Of a DNA stretch of 64,000 nucleotides, positions 18,417 to 28,097 are shown piece after piece (the stretch's first letter is position 1; each line of letters starts with the position of its first letter). The position numbers and the translations under genes were made by a program. The notes under the pieces are model-generated. The model searched no databases. It worked only from the letters and a program-made list of their open reading frames with translations, and was not told the origin of the DNA. The DNA comes from Actinobacillus porcinus. Its GTDB lineage: Bacteria > Pseudomonadota > Gammaproteobacteria > Enterobacterales > Pasteurellaceae. The stretch lies in assembly GCF_901764995.1 (NCBI RefSeq), contig NZ_CABFKI010000007.1, positions 90,259 through 154,258 on the forward strand, written 5' to 3'.

Positions 18417-19583
18417 TTAATGACTCCCTGCTGCTTTTACTGCTTGTATTGCGGCATCGGCTAAACTCTGCGCGGCAATAATATTTAAACCACTTTGTGC
18501 AAGAATTTCACGTCCACGTGGCGCATTATTTCCTTCCAAACGTACCACAACAGGCACGGTTACGCCCACTTCATTGACAGCGGCAACGATCCCTTCGGCA
18601 ATCAAATCACAGCGCACGATACCACCAAAAATATTGACCAAAATCGCCTTAACATTGCTATCGGAAAGAATAATTTTAAACGCACCGGCCACACGTTCTT
18701 TCGTTGCACCGCCGCCTACATCAAGGAAGTTTGCCGGCAAACCACCGTGATGCTTGATGATATCCATGGTTCCCATAGCAAGTCCTGCGCCGTTAACCAT
18801 ACAGCCAATATTACCGTCCAAAGCCACGTAGTTTAAACTCAAGGCTTCAGCTTCTGCTTCGCGCGGATCGTCTTGGGTTAAATCTTGCATGGCTTTCAGT
18901 TCAGGTTGACGGTAGAGCGCGTTGTTGTCCACGGAAACTTTGGCATCTAAACAAACCAATTCGCCTTCTTTTGTTACAACCAACGGATTGATTTCCACCA
19001 ACGCTAAATCTTTTTCAACGAATAACTTCGCCAAACGCACAAAAATTTGTGCAAAAGCATTAACTTCATTACCTTTTAAACCCAATTTAAAGGCTAATTC
19101 ACGCCCTTGATAAGGTTGTCCGCCCACTAATGGATCCAAAGCTACTTTATGAATTAATTCAGGGGTTTGCGCGGCAACTTCTTCGATATTCATACCGCCT
19201 GCAGATGATGCCATAAACACAACGCGTTGAGTCGCACGATCAATGACCGCTCCTAAATAAAGTTCTCGAGCAATTTGACAGGTTTCTTCGATATAAATAG
19301 CGTTAACAGGTTGCCCTTTCGCATCCGTTTGAAATGTCACTAGGCGTTTGCCCAAAAATTGCTCCGCAAACGACCGCACTTCTTCAGCATTGCGTACTAA
19401 TTTAACACCACCTGCTTTCCCGCGTCCGCCGGCGTGTACTTGGCATTTTGCTGCCCACGTATTTCCATTTAATTCAGAAATCCCTTGAACCGCTTCAGCA
19501 ACCGTTTTACAAACAATGCCGCGACTTACAGGTAACTGGTATTGGGCAAAGAGTTGTTTTGCTTGATATTCATGTAAGTTCAT
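18417..19583 (-). CDS. sucC: Succinyl-CoA synthetase beta subunit
   Basis: 388 residues with an ATP-grasp domain. [15 protein letters not shown] at the N terminus, [19 protein letters not shown] near residue 43, [21 protein letters not shown] near residue 195, [14 protein letters not shown] near 263 and [11 protein letters not shown] near 318 are all family landmarks. It pairs with SucD. It is separated from sucB by a USS-pair hairpin, so sucCD may have partly independent expression. Confidence 0.97.
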   Translation of the reverse strand: MNLHEYQAKQLFAQYQLPVSRGIVCKTVAEAVQGISELNGNTWAAKCQVHAGGRGKAGGVKLVRNAEEVRSFAEQFLGKRLVTFQTDAKGQPVNAIYIEETCQIARELYLGAVIDRATQRVVFMASSAGGMNIEEVAAQTPELIHKVALDPLVGGQPYQGRELAFKLGLKGNEVNAFAQIFVRLAKLFVEKDLALVEINPLVVTKEGELVCLDAKVSVDNNALYRQPELKAMQDLTQDDPREAEAEALSLNYVALDGNIGCMVNGAGLAMGTMDIIKHHGGLPANFLDVGGGATKERVAGAFKIILSDSNVKAILVNIFGGIVRCDLIAEGIVAAVNEVGVTVPVVVRLEGNNAPRGREILAQSGLNIIAAQSLADAAIQAVKAAGSH

Positions 19584-19659
19584 GTTGTGTCCTTATTATT
19601 TTGATTTCTGTATTCTACCTGTTGATGAAAAAATTTTAAATGTCGACTTTAAAAATAAC

Positions 19660-19685
19660 GACCGCACTTTTCTTAAAGTGCGGTC
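19660..19685 (-). terminator. USS-pair hairpin between sucB and sucC
   Basis: GACCGCACTTT-TCTT-AAAGTGCGGTC, followed on the minus strand by an AT-rich run. It probably terminates a share of sucAB transcripts before sucCD. Confidence 0.75.
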
Positions 19686-19693
19686 TTTAACGC

Positions 19694-20899
19694 TTAAATT
19701 TCCAACAACAATCTGGTTGGATCTTCAAGTAGCTCTTTAATCGTGACCAAGAAACCAACGCTATCTTTGCCATCAATTAAACGGTGGTCATAAGATAACG
19801 CCAGATACATCATTGGGCGAATAACCACTTGCCCATCAACGGCAACAGGACGATCTTTAATCGCGTGCATACCTAAAATCGCACTTTGTGGTGGGTTAAT
19901 AATTGGCGTTGACATCAATGAACCAAATACACCGCCATTGGTAATGGTAAAGTTACCGCCGGTCAGATCCTCTACGGTTAATTTACCCTCACGGCCTTTT
20001 TCCGCTAACACTTTGATTTGTTTCTCAATTTCCGCCAAGCTCATTTTATCGCAATCCCGTAAAACCGGCGTCACTAAACCGCGTGGCGTAGAAACTGCAA
20101 TGCTTACATCAAAATAGTTGTGATAAACAATGTCATCACCATCAATAGAAGCATTTATCACAGGATAACGTTTTAAGGCTTCCACCACGGCCTTCACGTA
20201 GAAAGACATAAAACCTAAACGCACATCATGTTGTTTCTCAAATTTTTCCGCATATTTTTTGCGTAGTTGCATAATCGGTTGCATATCCACTTCGTTAAAA
20301 GTGGTCAACATTGCCGTGGTATTTTTCACTTCAAGCAAACGTTCTGCCACACGTTTACGCAAGCGTGTCATTGGCACACGTTGTTCTGCTCTATTGGTAT
20401 TTAAAACAGGCGTATTTTGTACCGCACTTTGCGCCTTAACTTGGGCTTTTTCAGCCACCACGCGTTCAACGTCCGTACGCGTAATACGACCGCCCACACC
20501 GGTTCCTTGAATTTCATCAGGGTTTAAATCATGCTCACCCACTAAACGGCGCACCGCAGGGCCTAGCGCATCCGCATGATTATCATGATGACTTAATGCG
20601 GCTTCTTTTCGTTCCGCCGGCGTGCTTTCTGTTTCCACTTTTTTCGTGACCACAACTTCGCCCACCGCCACAGAACCCAATAATTGGTTACTTGTCACCG
20701 TTGCCCCTTCCGCTTGGTCAATACGATCAAGCACACCGTTATCCAACGCAGGCACTTCAAGCACCACTTTGTCCGTTTCAATTTCCACTAAAACTTCATC
20801 ACGAATAACGGCATCGCCCACGGCTTTATGCCATTTCACCACTGTGGCATCGGCAACGGATTCGGGAAGAACGGGGGTTAAAATATCAAATTTACTCAT
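19694..20899 (-). CDS. sucB: Dihydrolipoamide succinyltransferase (E2 of 2-oxoglutarate dehydrogenase)
   Basis: 401 residues in the usual order: lipoyl domain (about 1-78, lipoyl lysine in [12 protein letters not shown] near residue 43), peripheral-subunit binding domain (about 110-150, [13 protein letters not shown]), and acyltransferase core (about 175-401) ending with the catalytic DHRLIDGKD near residue 372. It forms the core of the complex with SucA and the shared E3, whose gene is not in the window. It follows sucA by 66 bases. Confidence 0.97.
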   Translation of the reverse strand: MSKFDILTPVLPESVADATVVKWHKAVGDAVIRDEVLVEIETDKVVLEVPALDNGVLDRIDQAEGATVTSNQLLGSVAVGEVVVTKKVETESTPAERKEAALSHHDNHADALGPAVRRLVGEHDLNPDEIQGTGVGGRITRTDVERVVAEKAQVKAQSAVQNTPVLNTNRAEQRVPMTRLRKRVAERLLEVKNTTAMLTTFNEVDMQPIMQLRKKYAEKFEKQHDVRLGFMSFYVKAVVEALKRYPVINASIDGDDIVYHNYFDVSIAVSTPRGLVTPVLRDCDKMSLAEIEKQIKVLAEKGREGKLTVEDLTGGNFTITNGGVFGSLMSTPIINPPQSAILGMHAIKDRPVAVDGQVVIRPMMYLALSYDHRLIDGKDSVGFLVTIKELLEDPTRLLLEI

Positions 20900-20965
20900 T
20901 GTGTTTCCTTTATCATTATTCTCTTTGTTATGGCTAAAACGAAAGGTTCTGTGCCACGATATTGA

Positions 20966-23773
20966 TTAAAAATTCAGATCCAAAGCGTTATTCACTAACT
21001 CACGTTGCTGTTCGTTATGCAATGCCATATAGCCGGCAGCAGGGGATGCGGATGCCGGTCGTCCTACATAACGTAGCGTTGCGTCTTTTGGTAAATCCGC
21101 GCGGAAGTTATGTTGGCTACAATACCACGCCCCTTGGTTTAAAGGTTCTTCTTGGCACCAAATAAAATCACTGACATGAGCAAACTTCGCTAAAATTGAC
21201 CGCACTTCTTCATGTGGGTAAGGATAAAGTTGCTCAATACGAAGAATCGCTACGTCAGTTTGTTCATTTTTACGGCGTTGTTCAAGCAAATCATAATACA
21301 CTTTGCCCGAACAAAGCACTACGCGTTCTACCCCTTGCGGATCGATAGGATCAATTTCGTCAATCACATGTTGGAAATGGCCATTAATCAAATCATCCAT
21401 ACTCGATTGAACCAACGGATGACGCAATAAGGATTTTGGCGTAATCACAATTAACGGACGACGTTCTGAACAAAGCATTTGGCGGCGCAATAAATGATAA
21501 ATTTGCGCCGGCGTTGACGGCACACAAACTTTCATATTTTGTTGGGCACAAAGCTGTAAATACCGTTCTAAGCGTGCGGAAGAATGTTCCGGGCCTTGTC
21601 CTTCATAGCCGTGCGGTAGCAACATCACCAAACCACACATTCTGCCCCATTTTTGTTCGCCCGAACTGATAAATTGGTCAATTACCACTTGTGCACCGTT
21701 GGCAAAATCACCAAATTGCGCTTCCCAAATGGTTAAAGTATTCGGATCCGTTGCCGCATAGCCGTATTCAAAGGCAAGCACCGCTTCTTCCGATAACACC
21801 GAATCCCACACTTCAAAACGCCCTTGATTTGGGTGTAAGTTGCAAAGCGGAATATAGGCTTTGCGTTGTTCTTGATTATGTAACACCGCTTGGCGATGGA
21901 AGAACGTACCGCGCCCTGAATCTTCCCCTGAAATACGAATTGGGTGACCGTCATCTAATAAGGTGGCATAAGCCATCATTTCCGCCGCGCCCCAGTCAAA
22001 TAATTTTTCCCCTTGCGCCATTAATTTACGATCTTCGTACACCTTAGCAACGCGTGGATGAATTGGGTGGTTTTCAGGATATTCACAGGCTTTAAGGGCT
22101 AATTCTTTAAAGCGTTTCTCGTCATATTTCAGCCCGAAGTTACAGACATTGTCACCTAGGAATTTATACCATTGCGCGGTTGTCGGATCGGTTTCGCGCC
22201 ATTCTTCGACAACGCAATCCCCTTGATCTAAGGCATCGCGATATTGGTTCATTAACTCTAACGCTTCACCTTCGCTCATCACACCACTTTCCACTAAACG
22301 ATCTGCATAGACTTTGCGTGGCGTTGGGTGTTTTTTGATGAGTTTATACATTACCGGTTGAGTCGCCAAAGGTTCATCCGCTTCGTTATGACCATGGCGG
22401 CGATATGACACAAGATCAATGAAAATATCCCGTTTAAATTTCATGCGGAATTCCACTGCGATACGCGCCGCATAAGCAATCGCTTCCGGATCGTCACCGT
22501 TCACGTGAATCACCGGTGCTTCGATCATTTTAGCGATGTCGGTACAATATTCCGTTGAACGCGTATCTTTGGTGTTGGATGTGGTAAAGCCGATTTGGTT
22601 ATTAATCACCACACGAATCGTACCGCCTACGCCATAGCCACGTGTGCTAGACATATTAAGGGTTTCTTGCACAACCCCTTGACCAATCACCGCGCTATCG
22701 CCGTGAACGGTAATCGGCATCACTTTATTGCGTTCCGTATCGTTTAGACGTTTTTGACGTGCACGTACCGAACCAATAACCACAGGGCTGACAATCTCTA
22801 AATGAGAGGGGTTAAAGGCAAGGGCTAAATGCACCGCACCGCCTTCTGTCATAAAATCGGAAGAATAACCTTGGTGATATTTCACATCCCCGGTGCGATT
22901 ACCGGAATGTTTGCCCGCAAATTCATCAAATAAATCTGCCGGCTTTTTACCTAACACATTCACCAGCATATTCAAACGACCGCGATGTGCCATACCGAAT
23001 ACCATTTCTTTCACACCATTTTTGCCGGCGTGACGAATGATTTCTTTCATCAACACAATATAGCCATCGCTGCCTTCCAAAGAGAAGCGTTTTGCGCCCG
23101 GGAATTTGGCACCGAGATAACGTTCTAAACCGTCCGCCGCCGTCAATTCTTTTAAGAATGTCAGCTGTTCATCGCGATTAAAGAGCGGTTGATTTAAGAG
23201 ATTTTCTGCTTTACTTTGCAACCACGTGCGCGCTTCTAAATCGTTGACGTGCATGAATTCAAAGCCAAGGGTACCGCAGTAAGTTTGTTTTAGATTCGCG
23301 GCTAATTCGCGCAGCGTAATTTTGTCGCGATTGTACACGTAACCGCCGATATCAAACTCTTGATCAAGATCGGCGTCCGTAAAGCCATAAAATTTATAAT
23401 CTAAGGTTGGGGAAGGCATACGTTCCCAGAGATTTAAGGGATCTAAATTCGCGTCTAAATGACCGCGGTTTCGGTGTCCATTGACCCACTGTAACACTTT
23501 CACCAAACGTTCACTGGCTTTGGAATTGACTTCGCCCACATTTGTCTGCGAATTGTCGCGAGCTAAGCGTTTGAAATAATCGCGTACTTGAGAGTGCGCT
23601 TGTTCCGGCGCAGAAAGTGCGGTGGGTTTTGGAAGAGAATCGAAAGTTTGACGCCAACTTGGCTCTACACTTTCAGGATTATTGAGATACTCTTCGTATA
23701 AATCCTCAATATAAGATTGGTTCGCACCATTCAATGCCATTTGTTCTAACCAATGTTGAAATGTATTTTGCAT
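20966..23773 (-). CDS. sucA: 2-oxoglutarate dehydrogenase E1
   Basis: 935 residues, thiamine-diphosphate enzyme that decarboxylates 2-oxoglutarate and passes the succinyl group to SucB. The N terminus MQNTFQHWLEQMALNGANQSYIEDLYEEY is that of SucA. GMAHRGRLNMLVNVLGK near residue 260 and the ThDP motif GDSAVIGQGVVQETLNMS near 362 are present, and DSGRGTFFHRQAVLHNQ lies in the C-terminal half. I chose the ATG at 23773, with AGGA seven bases upstream, over an in-frame GTG seven codons earlier. First gene of the suc operon. Confidence 0.97.
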   Translation of the reverse strand: MQNTFQHWLEQMALNGANQSYIEDLYEEYLNNPESVEPSWRQTFDSLPKPTALSAPEQAHSQVRDYFKRLARDNSQTNVGEVNSKASERLVKVLQWVNGHRNRGHLDANLDPLNLWERMPSPTLDYKFYGFTDADLDQEFDIGGYVYNRDKITLRELAANLKQTYCGTLGFEFMHVNDLEARTWLQSKAENLLNQPLFNRDEQLTFLKELTAADGLERYLGAKFPGAKRFSLEGSDGYIVLMKEIIRHAGKNGVKEMVFGMAHRGRLNMLVNVLGKKPADLFDEFAGKHSGNRTGDVKYHQGYSSDFMTEGGAVHLALAFNPSHLEIVSPVVIGSVRARQKRLNDTERNKVMPITVHGDSAVIGQGVVQETLNMSSTRGYGVGGTIRVVINNQIGFTTSNTKDTRSTEYCTDIAKMIEAPVIHVNGDDPEAIAYAARIAVEFRMKFKRDIFIDLVSYRRHGHNEADEPLATQPVMYKLIKKHPTPRKVYADRLVESGVMSEGEALELMNQYRDALDQGDCVVEEWRETDPTTAQWYKFLGDNVCNFGLKYDEKRFKELALKACEYPENHPIHPRVAKVYEDRKLMAQGEKLFDWGAAEMMAYATLLDDGHPIRISGEDSGRGTFFHRQAVLHNQEQRKAYIPLCNLHPNQGRFEVWDSVLSEEAVLAFEYGYAATDPNTLTIWEAQFGDFANGAQVVIDQFISSGEQKWGRMCGLVMLLPHGYEGQGPEHSSARLERYLQLCAQQNMKVCVPSTPAQIYHLLRRQMLCSERRPLIVITPKSLLRHPLVQSSMDDLINGHFQHVIDEIDPIDPQGVERVVLCSGKVYYDLLEQRRKNEQTDVAILRIEQLYPYPHEEVRSILAKFAHVSDFIWCQEEPLNQGAWYCSQHNFRADLPKDATLRYVGRPASASPAAGYMALHNEQQRELVNNALDLNF

Positions 23774-23947
23774 AGGATGTCCTGTCGTTTGCACTTTTCG
23801 GCATTATACAAACTTTTTTTTAAATTAACCGCACTTTTATCAGGAAATATTTTGACACTCGTCACAAAATCGTAAAAAAGATGTTGAACTATTGTTAAAA
23901 AAGAATAAGGTGAGAACATACGAAGTGATGTAAACAAGGAGCAACGC

Positions 23948-25342
23948 ATGAAAAACATTACGCCGGAACTCAAAACGCAATGGAACCCGAAATCCATCAT
24001 ATTTGTTTTAAATATGCTACTTTTCGTGGCATTGCTTAAACTTTTACCTTTTGATCCACAAGCCAATAAAGGGTTAGCGTTGCTGGCTTTTGTTGCTGTG
24101 CTTTGGTTGACAGAAGCTGTACATGTCACAATTACCGCGCTTCTTGTCCCTATTTTAGCCATTGCGCTGGGCTTAGTTGGCACGAAAGAGGCTCTCGTGG
24201 CTTTTGCTGATCCGACCATTTTCTTATTTTTTGGTGGCTTCGCCTTGGCAACCGCGTTACACATTCAAAAACTCGATAGCTTGATTGCGAATCGTATTAT
24301 GATGTTAGCGCGTGGTAATTTGTTAATTGCCGTGCTTTACTTATTTGGTGTAACGGCATTTTTGTCCATGTGGATCAGTAACACCGCTACAGCGGCAATG
24401 ATGTTACCACTTGCCATGGGGGTCTTGAGTAAATTAGACAGAGAACGTGAACATAATACCTACACGTTCGTGTTACTCGGTATTGCGTATAGCGCCAGTA
24501 TTGGCGGTATGGGCACCTTAGTGGGAAGTCCACCTAATGCCATCGTCGCATCACAATTACATCTCACCTTTGCCGATTGGTTATGGTACGGTTTGCCGAT
24601 TATGATTTTATTGTTACCGTTAATGATCGGTGTGCTTTATATTGTGTTTAAACCCCGTTTAAATTTCCAATTTGAGCAAAAATTTGAACAAATTGAAATG
24701 AATGGTGCACGTTGGAAAACCTTAGGGATTTTCATTTTTGTCGCCCTTTGCTGGATTTTCAGTTCACAACTCAACCCAATCATTAGTGAACTCCTAGGAT
24801 TAAGCAAAAAACTCGGTAGCTTTGACAGCCTTGTTGCTTTATTAGCGGCGGCAATCATTGTTATCTTGGGCGTAGCCAACTGGGATGATATTCAAAAAAA
24901 TACCGAATGGGGCGTTTTAATGCTCTTTGGGGGCGGCTTAACCTTAAGTAGCGTCTTAAAAAATTCAGGTGCAAGCCAAATTATGGCAGACGGCATTGTA
25001 TTTTTAATCGAAGGCGGTCATTTTTATATGATTGGTCTTATTGTGGCGGCATTTATCATCTTCTTAACAGAATTTACCAGCAATACCGCCAGTGCGGCGT
25101 TACTTGTGCCGATTTTCATCTCTATCGCCCAAACGCTGGGTATGCCTGCAATTGGTTTAGCATTAATTATCGGTTTAGGGGCAAGCTGTGCCTTTATGCT
25201 TCCGGTAGCAACACCGCCAAATGCTATTGTGTTTGGTACGGGGGCGATCAAACAACGAGATATGGTAAGAGCTGGTGTTATTCTTAACATTATCTCTGTA
25301 TTTGCTATCGCTACCTTCGGCTATATGTTTTGGTTTAATTAA
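23948..25342 (+). CDS. Divalent anion:sodium symporter family (DASS/SLC13) transporter
   Basis: 464 residues, strongly hydrophobic, about a dozen membrane segments. The two family SNT motifs are clear: WISNTATAAMMLPLAMG near residue 142 and TSNTASAALLVPIF near residue 380, each followed by a proline-rich loop (GSPPNAI near 193 and VATPPNAIVFG near 422). These carry sodium and the carboxylate or sulfate substrate. It resembles H. influenzae HI0020. Divergent from sucA, so a dicarboxylate such as succinate, malate or citrate is plausible; sulfate is the alternative. RBS AAGGAG lies before the ATG. Confidence 0.85.
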   Translation: MKNITPELKTQWNPKSIIFVLNMLLFVALLKLLPFDPQANKGLALLAFVAVLWLTEAVHVTITALLVPILAIALGLVGTKEALVAFADPTIFLFFGGFALATALHIQKLDSLIANRIMMLARGNLLIAVLYLFGVTAFLSMWISNTATAAMMLPLAMGVLSKLDREREHNTYTFVLLGIAYSASIGGMGTLVGSPPNAIVASQLHLTFADWLWYGLPIMILLLPLMIGVLYIVFKPRLNFQFEQKFEQIEMNGARWKTLGIFIFVALCWIFSSQLNPIISELLGLSKKLGSFDSLVALLAAAIIVILGVANWDDIQKNTEWGVLMLFGGGLTLSSVLKNSGASQIMADGIVFLIEGGHFYMIGLIVAAFIIFLTEFTSNTASAALLVPIFISIAQTLGMPAIGLALIIGLGASCAFMLPVATPPNAIVFGTGAIKQRDMVRAGVILNIISVFAIATFGYMFWFN

Positions 25343-25364
25343 TTTAAAATACTCGTAAAAAAAT

Positions 25365-25395
25365 AACCGCACTTTGAATAGCCAAAGTGCGGTTT
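25365..25395. terminator. bidirectional USS-pair terminator
   Basis: AACCGCACTTTGAATAGCCAAAGTGCGGTTT lies between two convergent genes, the anion transporter and the Slam gene, and can serve both. Confidence 0.85.
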
Positions 25396-25399
25396 ATTA

Positions 25400-26866
25400 T
25401 TAGAAAGTTTTTGTAAACTCCAAGAACAAGCGTTTTTTGTCATAAGTAAAAAAAGCATGATTACTTTTAACTTTATTATACGCAAATGTCACTCGTGGTG
25501 TGATTCCCCCAAAATGGAATGCTCTATGCCATAAGCTTAATTGAGCGCCATATTCTTTATTTCTCTGTGTCACTTGGAAAATTGGCATCGGGGCATAATA
25601 ATTTTTACGTGCATAACTTAATGTTAAACGGCTTGATAATCCCATTCCCCATTCTTGCCCCCATCCGATCTGAATTCCGCGACGGATATAGCTATTGTCT
25701 GAATCTCTAGTACTTGTTCTATTAAAATTCATGCCTAAGAGCCAATATTGTTTGCTATCAGTAAAATAAATAAGATTTGTCGCTATGTAGTGATAATTTC
25801 CATTCAAATGTTTACGTGCTATATAGCGTTGTTCTCCATACTCATATTGACTACTCCATTGTAAATCAGGACTCAACCAATATTGCCACTCAACTGTCGC
25901 GCCACTACTTTTCGAATAGCGTTTCACTGATTCACTATTCGCATTTCCCCCGGCATACCACATCTGTTCCATAAATGGTAAAATTGTGAATTTTTGTACC
26001 GCACTTTGATAACCACTGCCTAAACTACCGCGTACTGTATATTCGCTGTATTTTTTATTATTCCAATAATATTTACCATCTCCATTGAGCCGAAATTCAT
26101 TGAAAAAACCATTTCCCCATGACCATTTTTTACTAAGCTCGCCCCAAAAACCAAAGCCTTCTGCCCGTTCTCTCTTTTTTGCAACCCAAGAACCAATTCT
26201 GGTTCCCATTTCTGGTGCATTATTCACATTAGGATCATTTAGATATGTTACCCCACCTCGCAAAGCCCAATTATCACGGGATGAAATAACTGAAAGATAT
26301 TTAGAAATAACATCATTCACTTCTACAGGTAAATTTTCTGACTGTAATTTATGGAATTGCTCCTCTGCAGCTTCCATTTCATTATTCTCAAACAATGCTG
26401 TCGCAAGTTGGAAACGAATAATTTGATTACCAGGATAATCAGCAACAAGTTGTCGATATTGGCGAATAGATTGACTGTAGCGCTGATGATATTTATCTGA
26501 CAATGCCGTTACCCATGTTGTTAAAACTGGAATTTGTTGTTTCAAAGAAAGCTGTTGATAAAGTGGCAATAAAAATGCGGCATTTTCACCATTATTAGAC
26601 ATTACAGCAGTAAGCAATGCTTGCACTAATAATGTTGGTTGTTTTACTAATTCATCTCTAGTCAGCTTTGTTGTTTGAATGTTTTGGTAAACACCTATTT
26701 CGGGCTTCTTAATAACTGCATTTTGCTGCTGAAAGAGGGGGGCAGCTTGCACTCGTTGTTCATCCATACGAGAATAAATCTGCTCTTGAGTAGAAAAAAT
26801 GCTCGCCAAAACAATATGGTTAAAACATGCAATAAATACAAACGATAAAATAATTGATTTTTTCAT
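25400..26866 (-). CDS. Surface lipoprotein assembly modifier (Slam), outer-membrane translocon
   Basis: 488 residues. Signal peptide about 1-21 (ending IVLA), an alpha-helical TPR-like domain about residues 75-195 (QIIRFQLATALFENNEMEAAEEQF), then a beta-barrel (DUF560) from about 200 to the C-terminal phenylalanine (EFTKTF). The end of the barrel (SLWHRAFHFGGITPRVTFAY) is the recognisable Slam signature. Slam proteins move particular lipoproteins, often host-protein or heme binding, across the outer membrane to the cell surface. The gene lies 53 bases after a TbpB-like lipoprotein gene on the same strand, its probable client. Confidence 0.88.
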   Translation of the reverse strand: MKKSIILSFVFIACFNHIVLASIFSTQEQIYSRMDEQRVQAAPLFQQQNAVIKKPEIGVYQNIQTTKLTRDELVKQPTLLVQALLTAVMSNNGENAAFLLPLYQQLSLKQQIPVLTTWVTALSDKYHQRYSQSIRQYRQLVADYPGNQIIRFQLATALFENNEMEAAEEQFHKLQSENLPVEVNDVISKYLSVISSRDNWALRGGVTYLNDPNVNNAPEMGTRIGSWVAKKRERAEGFGFWGELSKKWSWGNGFFNEFRLNGDGKYYWNNKKYSEYTVRGSLGSGYQSAVQKFTILPFMEQMWYAGGNANSESVKRYSKSSGATVEWQYWLSPDLQWSSQYEYGEQRYIARKHLNGNYHYIATNLIYFTDSKQYWLLGMNFNRTSTRDSDNSYIRRGIQIGWGQEWGMGLSSRLTLSYARKNYYAPMPIFQVTQRNKEYGAQLSLWHRAFHFGGITPRVTFAYNKVKSNHAFFTYDKKRLFLEFTKTF

Positions 26867-26919
26867 AATAGATACAATAAAGGCTATCTTTCGATAGCCT
26901 ATTAGATAGAAATCAAGAA

Positions 26920-27894
26920 TTACTCTTGTTTTTTACCACCAAATGCTCCCGCATAAGAATTTGAACGATATACACCACCTAATTCTGCTGCATTCGCACC
27001 GTAAAATTTACCTTCTAGTTTACCTTCTAACTCACGAGTAGTATCTTTCTGCATCACGGTGCCATTAAATGCATTTCCGGAAATAGTTGCATCTTTAATG
27101 GTTACAACAACATTATTTTTTTCATGTGCAGTTTGATGTATTGTACCTGATAAAGTTTTGTTGCCAAAGTCAGCTGTTACTTGAGTACCCTCACTAGTAG
27201 AAATAACACCACGATTAACGTTCACACTACTTACATTATAAGTGGCTTTGCCCATAGTTGGTACATTTTGTTTGTCTGTCACATTCCCTTGATGGAACAC
27301 ATAACCATCAACATAACCAAACTTCACATCCTTGAACTCAGCGCCACTGACGACAAGCCGATAAATCTCTTGGCCGTTAATTTCAGCATTTGAAATATTA
27401 GTAAAACCACCTGATTGTATTCCATTGAAACTAATTGGTAATTTTTTACCATCTACTTCAAGTTCTTGTGCATAATTCTCACGTTTATTTAATTCAACCG
27501 TTTTGCCATCAATTAAGCTAATTGCTTGCCCTTTATCATTACTTTCCACAAGTGGCGAGTCGTTAACAGGAACTGATGGCTTGCCGGACTCGGGTTCATC
27601 TGAGTGAGCAGAGTTCTGAGGAGCAATTGCTTCTGATTTTGATTCATTTGCTGGAGCTTCTGGAACCTTCACCTCTGGTTTTGATTCATTTGCTGGAGTC
27701 TCTGGAACCTTCACCTCTGGTTTTGATTCATTTGCTGAAGTCTTTGGAACCTTCACCTGTGGTTTAGATGTGCTCGCTTGAGCACTTACTTTTGTTGATG
27801 GATTCTCCGTTGCATTACCACCACCCGAACTACCGCAAGCAACCAATAATGATGTCGCTAATACAGTAAAACTTAATTTTACAGTATGTTTCAT
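26920..27894 (-). CDS. TbpB-like surface lipoprotein, probable Slam substrate
   Basis: 324 residues. Lipobox LVAC with the lipidated Cys at residue 20 followed by GSSGGG, the glycine/serine tether typical of surface lipoproteins. Residues about 40-105 are a proline/glutamate-rich stalk of 14-residue repeats (KPEVKVPETPANES and variants). From about 125 onward a beta-rich domain ends in GAFGGKKQE, the ending of the eight-stranded barrel of TbpB-like solute-binding proteins. It has only one such barrel, so it is closer to small Slam clients (hemophilin or factor-H-binding-protein size) than to TbpB. The ligand cannot be deduced. Expressed with the Slam gene downstream. Confidence 0.85.
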   Translation of the reverse strand: MKHTVKLSFTVLATSLLVACGSSGGGNATENPSTKVSAQASTSKPQVKVPKTSANESKPEVKVPETPANESKPEVKVPEAPANESKSEAIAPQNSAHSDEPESGKPSVPVNDSPLVESNDKGQAISLIDGKTVELNKRENYAQELEVDGKKLPISFNGIQSGGFTNISNAEINGQEIYRLVVSGAEFKDVKFGYVDGYVFHQGNVTDKQNVPTMGKATYNVSSVNVNRGVISTSEGTQVTADFGNKTLSGTIHQTAHEKNNVVVTIKDATISGNAFNGTVMQKDTTRELEGKLEGKFYGANAAELGGVYRSNSYAGAFGGKKQE

Positions 27895-28040
27895 AAAAAT
27901 ACCTTATATTAAAAAATAGAAAAATCTGCCCCCAACATCTGACGCAGAATTGTCTATTCTGTCATATTCATAACAATTAGTCAACCTACTGAAAAATAAG
28001 CTCTTTTAAAGAAACTTGCTTTAATTCTATAAATAGAATA

Positions 28041-28076
28041 AACCGCACTTTGAATAGTTAACGTGCGGTTATTTTT
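28041..28076 (-). terminator. USS-pair terminator after cysI
   Basis: AACCGCACTTTGAATAGTTAACGTGCGGTTATTTTTTT. It is a stem of two near-perfect inverted USS cores; a T-run follows on the plus strand, and A/T-rich sequence on the minus side. Confidence 0.75.
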
Positions 28077-28097
28077 TTACTATTTTGTTATTCTGTT

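Noticed and set aside
23746..24264. 172-codon minus-strand frame overlapping the anion transporter start and sucA
   Set aside because: Overlaps two clear genes and their regulatory region; composition is not protein-like.
27576..27767. Leucine-rich small plus-strand frame (HLLELLEPSPLV repeats)
   Set aside because: It is the antisense reading of the 42-bp lipoprotein repeats.
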